DNA of 9,938 nucleotides from Bacillota bacterium (lineage in GTDB: Bacteria > Bacillota > Clostridia > Clostridiales > Clostridiaceae), in the NCBI GenBank assembly GCA_023399035.1, contig JAEWQX010000153.1, positions 1 to 9,938 on the forward strand, given 5' to 3'. Shown piece by piece: positions 7,087 to 9,938 of this stretch (its first letter is position 1; every line of letters begins with the position of its first letter). Below the pieces are notes generated by a model. The model saw only the letters and a program-made list of their open reading frames with translations. It did no database searches and was not told the DNA's origin. Made by a program: the position numbers and the translations under genes.

Positions 7087-7102
7087 CCTAAATATCGATA
7101 AT

Positions 7103-7711
7103 TTATATTATTCCTTTGCTCTTATATGGAACTACACTTTTTGCAGATATATCTTTATTATTAAAAACATGATTAAGCACCATATTTATAACACTATCAC
7201 AGACATAATATGCAAATGTCAGGTCATTATGATAATTTACAATTCCATCATACTGCCTCTGCAGTTCTTCAATAAATTCTCTAATATTTTCTCTATTGAT
7301 ACTTGTATTTATGATTTTGGTAGGTTTAAAATCCTTACATAGCTTAGCAAGCTTTTGTTCATACATCATATGCTGCTTCACTGCATTTGTACTCTTAAAT
7401 TCCCATCTATAATAGTGCGGTGCACAAAAAAAGTCACATAAGAAATGACATACTACTCCCAATTCTTCAGAAAACCTTCCAAGCTTAACATCATAATACA
7501 CTTCCTCCAATGTTAGTGATGATAAATATGTTATCTTATCTATTATCATATCTATGCTTTCATCATAGTAATGTTTTTTTACTTTATATTTAGGTGTACA
7601 ATCTGGTTTGATATTGCCCCATATAAATCTCTTCTTATTAATTAAATAAATGCTCTTACTGTTAGCATACTTTAAAACATTCTCACCCATAATTCTGTGA
7701 GTATTAATCAT
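7103..7711 (-). CDS. Zinc-dependent phospholipase C family protein, leaderless and single-domain
   Basis: 202 residues resembling the catalytic domain of the zinc-dependent phospholipase C / S1-P1 nuclease fold. Candidate zinc ligands follow the family order: His5, Asp37, His47, His89-x3-Asp93, His99, and His114-x3-Glu118. The spacing around 89-118 closely resembles the alpha-toxin pattern HxxxD...H...HxxxE. Unlike the secreted toxins it has no signal peptide and no C-terminal C2-like domain, so it looks cytoplasmic, and its substrate is unknown. Two start codons are adjacent, TTG at 7714 and ATG at 7711. I prefer the ATG, with GAGGAAGTGG upstream at a slightly long distance. A possible promoter is TTGTAA-17-TATCAT on the minus strand near 7810-7850, but this is weak. 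It is monocistronic, with its own terminator. Family assignment is good but activity is unproven. Confidence 0.75.
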   Translation of the reverse strand: MINTHRIMGENVLKYANSKSIYLINKKRFIWGNIKPDCTPKYKVKKHYYDESIDMIIDKITYLSSLTLEEVYYDVKLGRFSEELGVVCHFLCDFFCAPHYYRWEFKSTNAVKQHMMYEQKLAKLCKDFKPTKIINTSINRENIREFIEELQRQYDGIVNYHNDLTFAYYVCDSVINMVLNHVFNNKDISAKSVVPYKSKGII

Positions 7712-7921
7712 CAAGATTCGACCACTTCCTCTAATATTAATAATATTCAGATGACTATTTATTTTTCATTATCTTTATGTTTTTGCTCTCAAAGTACAAA
7801 ACACTTTATGATTATATGATAATACTCATCTAATCCTTTTACAATATTATTATATCTATTTTAATATTAATATATATTTCTTAACAATTACGTAATACTT
7901 TTATTTTAAATACTTATTAAT

Positions 7922-7967
7922 AAAATAATCTATGTGAAATCTTTTAAAATTTCACATAGATTATTTT
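7922..7967 (-). terminator. Terminator of the mannose-1-phosphate guanylyltransferase gene
   Basis: Perfect 19-bp stem (7922-7940 with 7949-7967, core ATCTATGTGAAAT) and an 8-nt loop. It lies 6 bp after the stop codon at 7973, and its 3' arm on the minus strand ends in TTTT. The remaining intergenic stretch 7712-7921 is AT-rich. It holds the palindrome ATTACGTAAT (7887-7896) and no visible gene. Confidence 0.87.
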
Positions 7968-7972
7968 TAGTC

Positions 7973-9040
7973 CTACAAAAACTTATTAAACTCATTTTCC
8001 TTACTCAATTTATTCAATAAATGTTTTATTTCCTGATCTTTATTTTTGTCCATTACAAGTATTACATCACCTGCATCGACTACAACCAAATCCTTTATTC
8101 CAAACCCAATAATCAAGTTTTTATTTCCAAATATGGAGCAATTTTCGCACTCATCAATATATACATTTTTAGATATACTGTTATTTTTCTCTGACCGAAG
8201 AAGTCTACTTAGTGCTCCAAAGCTGCCCATATCATCCCACTCAAAATCGCATTTTATTACAAAGGCTTTTCTTGTTTTCTGCATTACTCCAAAGTCAATT
8301 GAAATTCCATCAATAAGTTCATATTGATTCTTAATAACCTCTTCTTCGTCTCCTTCACCTAAACTCTTATATATCTCCATTAATGGCTTATGCAATTTAG
8401 GCAGATATTTTTCTATTTCACGTAATATAACATCTGCTCTAAATATAAACATGCCAGAATTCCATAAATAAGTTCCTTTTAATATAAAATCTTTTGCCAC
8501 TTCTAAATTAGGCTTTTCTGTGAACCTTGCTACTTTATAAGTTGGGATATTTCCAGCTGCTCTTTCACCCATTTCAATATAACCATATCCAGTTTCAGGT
8601 CTGCTTGGTTCAATCCCCAGAGTTACAATGCATCTTCTTCTATTAGCAAGCTCAATAGCTTGAGACAAGGTGTCTGTATAGACTTTCTCACCTTGAATAT
8701 AGTGATCTGAGGGAAGAACTACCATAACAGCATCTGCATCTTGTTTCAAAAGTTTTACTGCAGATAAACCTATACATGTAGCAGTTTCCTTATTTGCAGG
8801 TTCTACAAAAATATTATTTTCATTAATGTCTCTAAGTTCTTCTTTAACTTTATCTTTGTAATCCATATTAGTTACAACATAGATATTTTCTTTGTTTATT
8901 ATAGGGGTTATCCTATCAACTGTATTAACTAAAAAACTTTTATCATTTATGAGCTTTAGAAATTGTTTTGGCGCTCCTGCTCTTGATAAAGGATACAGCC
9001 TACTCCCCTTTCCTCCCGCTAAAACAAGCCCGTATATCAC
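7973..9040 (-). CDS. manC: Mannose-1-phosphate guanylyltransferase (GDP-mannose pyrophosphorylase)
   Basis: Makes GDP-mannose from mannose-1-phosphate and GTP, for surface polysaccharide or glycoconjugate synthesis. The nucleotide signature LAGGKGSRLYPLSR...PKQF lies at 7-27. It is followed by LPSDHYI (109-115, metal-binding Asp112), PETGYGYIE (148-156), FTEKP (173-177), YLWNSGMF (191-198) and FEWDDMGSF near 267. The 355-residue length is that of the nucleotidyltransferase alone. The fused phosphomannose isomerase (cupin) domain of long ManC proteins is absent. The start is the GTG at 9040. An in-frame stop lies two codons upstream, and GGAG is about 10 nt away. The Lys in GGKGSRL and Tyr in LYPLSR differ from the common GGSGTRLWPLSR, so a related sugar nucleotidyltransferase is possible. 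No other sugar-nucleotide gene is in the window. Confidence 0.85.
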   Translation of the reverse strand: MIYGLVLAGGKGSRLYPLSRAGAPKQFLKLINDKSFLVNTVDRITPIINKENIYVVTNMDYKDKVKEELRDINENNIFVEPANKETATCIGLSAVKLLKQDADAVMVVLPSDHYIQGEKVYTDTLSQAIELANRRRCIVTLGIEPSRPETGYGYIEMGERAAGNIPTYKVARFTEKPNLEVAKDFILKGTYLWNSGMFIFRADVILREIEKYLPKLHKPLMEIYKSLGEGDEEEVIKNQYELIDGISIDFGVMQKTRKAFVIKCDFEWDDMGSFGALSRLLRSEKNNSISKNVYIDECENCSIFGNKNLIIGFGIKDLVVVDAGDVILVMDKNKDQEIKHLLNKLSKENEFNKFL

Positions 9041-9072
9041 GCACTTTCAACTCCATGTAATGATATTAATTC

Positions 9073-9101
9073 ATTATATGTTTAAATTTTTATGTTTGTG
9101 A
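9073..9101 (-). promoter_or_regulatory. Possible promoter of manC
   Basis: On the minus strand there is a perfect TATAAT (9078-9073), about 33 bp before the GTG start. The best -35, about 17-18 nt further up, is poor (ATCACA or TCACAA). The site lies between manC and the insertion sequence end, so the insertion seems to have left it intact. Confidence 0.4.
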
Positions 9102-9166
9102 TTATTATCTATTATTCTACATTTTTTATTATGACTAGTTGTAAAATGAAATTGAACTAATAAAAA

Positions 9167-9259
9167 ATCCATAGTAGATTATCTGTGTTATGATTTAATC
9201 GCGAAACAAAATTCAACACGGAGGATAATCACTATGGATCATCAAAATCATAACATAGA
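9167..9259 (+). repeat. Two crossing inverted-repeat pairs around the transposase start
   Basis: Pair 1: ATCCATAGTAGATTATC (9167-9183) is complementary to GATAATCACTATGGAT (9224-9239) with one bulged base. The right arm contains the ATG at 9234 and touches the last base of the GGAGG site (9220-9224). Pair 2: 9182-9196 (core TGTTATGATTT) pairs with 9245-9259 (core AAATCATAACA), 15 bp with one G-U. The pairs interleave, so they would form a pseudoknot or compete. Confidence 0.8.
9186..9194 (+). promoter_or_regulatory. Extended -10 promoter candidate of the IS transposase
   Basis: TGTTATGAT (TG at 9186-9187, TATGAT at 9189-9194) is an extended -10 that would start RNA near 9201. It lies inside the left arm of pair 2. 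No good -35 is visible at the expected distance, so this is tentative. Confidence 0.45.
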
Positions 9260-9938
9260 ATCACGTAAAAATAAACACTTGAATTTTAAAGAACGAATCA
9301 CTATTGAGCTTCGCCTTAAAGATGGATTTTCAGCATATAAGATAGCTAAAGAGTTAAATCGTCCAATTAACACTATTCTAAATGAAATACGTCGTGGCAC
9401 AACTACACAAATTAAACAAGGTAAGCATGTAAAAATGTATCTTGCAGATACTGGCGAAGCTGTTTACAGAAATAATCGTCAGAATTCTTGCCGTACATTC
9501 AAATATCTAGAATGTGTTGACTTCATCAATTATGCTGTTGATAAAATAAAAACACATTCATGGTCACCAGATGCATGTATAGGTAACGCCCTTGCCACAG
9601 GCAAGTTTCAGCGCTCTCAAATAGTTTGCACTAAAACTTTATACAATTATATTGACTTAGGATTGCTAGCTGTCATTAATGCAGATTTACCGATGAAACC
9701 ACGTAGAAATACCAAGCCATCAAGAGTGAAAAAACACAAGAAAAAGCTAGGTAAAAGTATTGCTGAACGTCCTAGTAGTATCGATAATCGTGAAGAATTT
9801 GGCCATTGGGAAATAGACACTGTTGTCGGTGAAAAATCCAAAGATGACTGTGTTCTCCTAACTATTGTTGAGCGTAAAACTAGAAATGCTATTATTCATA
9901 AAATTGCATCTAAGACTGCTGAAGCAGTTACGGAAGCA
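9234..9938 (+). CDS. IS30-family transposase, N-terminal part (no stop in window)
   Basis: DDE transposase that moves the element. The 235 codons visible form one open frame to the window edge. The N-terminal helix-turn-helix (about 15-55) reads FKERITIELRLKDGFSAYKI then AKELNRPINTILNEIRRGT, the typical IS30 pattern for terminal-repeat binding. A linker with a basic stretch KPSRVKKHKKKLGKS (161-175) follows. FGHWEIDTVVG (189-199) holds the first catalytic aspartate, Asp195. The later Asp and Glu would lie beyond the window. The ATG at 9234 follows GGAGG (9220-9224) by 9 nt. No frameshift or stop is seen, so this part looks intact. Confidence 0.93.
   Translation, partial: MDHQNHNIESRKNKHLNFKERITIELRLKDGFSAYKIAKELNRPINTILNEIRRGTTTQIKQGKHVKMYLADTGEAVYRNNRQNSCRTFKYLECVDFINYAVDKIKTHSWSPDACIGNALATGKFQRSQIVCTKTLYNYIDLGLLAVINADLPMKPRRNTKPSRVKKHKKKLGKSIAERPSSIDNREEFGHWEIDTVVGEKSKDDCVLLTIVERKTRNAIIHKIASKTAEAVTEA

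Larger units (their letters stand above)
9139..9938 (+). mobile_element. IS30-family insertion sequence, left part (runs off the window)
   Basis: A plus-strand transposase gene of the IS30 family with about 95 bp of leader, opposite in direction to all other genes here. The left terminal repeat probably begins near TTGTAAAATGAAATTGAACT at about 9139. The right end lies outside the window, so neither the terminal repeat nor a target duplication can be checked and the boundary is approximate. The leader contains an internal promoter candidate and crossing inverted repeats around the start codon. Confidence 0.8.

Noticed and set aside
7887..7896. Palindrome ATTACGTAAT in the gap before the manC terminator
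   Set aside because: A single 10-bp palindrome far from both genes' starts, with no second copy nearby and no known operator match.
9647..9841. Minus-strand open frame of 64 codons in the IS
   Set aside because: Antisense to the intact transposase frame, with no ribosome binding site or domain.

Overview
The window reads as chromosome from a low-GC, butyrate- or solvent-forming Clostridium (cluster I type). The evidence is the AT-rich composition, strong GGAGG ribosome binding sites, and the rex / crt-bcd gene order of the clostridial butyryl-CoA operon. All genes point to the minus strand except a partial insertion sequence at the right edge.

Region 1 (1-3029), reading right to left: rex (NADH-sensing repressor) ends in a strong terminator, followed by the head of the bcs operon, crt then bcd. 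A good Shine-Dalgarno for the next gene (probably etfB) lies at the left edge. Two 18-bp Rex-type operators sit in the crt leader. One overlies the -35 and spacer of a sigma-A promoter (TTGCAA-17-TATAAT). The other overlies an extended -10 (TGTTATAAT) about 67 bp downstream. The repressor gene therefore sits beside a doubly marked target whose products consume NADH.

Region 2 (3030-6990) holds metal efflux genes: mntP (Mn2+ exporter), a cadA-type P1B ATPase with two metal-binding domains, and a cadC-type ArsR sensor. cadC and cadA look like one operon. It has a consensus promoter, a palindromic operator over the start point, and a terminator after cadA. The sensor starts at a TTG and keeps both the Cys and the alpha-5 metal sites of CadC.

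Region 3 (6990-9040) has a small protein of the zinc-dependent phospholipase C family without a signal peptide, and a mannose-1-phosphate guanylyltransferase without the isomerase domain. Each has its own hairpin terminator.

Region 4 (about 9139-9938) is the left part of an IS30-family insertion sequence on the plus strand. Its transposase gene runs off the window. The leader carries two crossing complementary pairs (9167-9183 with 9224-9239, and 9182-9196 with 9245-9259) that could hide the start codon in read-through transcripts but not in transcripts from the element's own promoter.

No rRNA, tRNA, CRISPR array or defence system was seen. The most useful leads are the tandem Rex sites, the IS leader structure and the leaderless phospholipase C-like protein. 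Start codons were revised for crt, mntP, cadC and the phospholipase C-like gene, using the ribosome binding sites.
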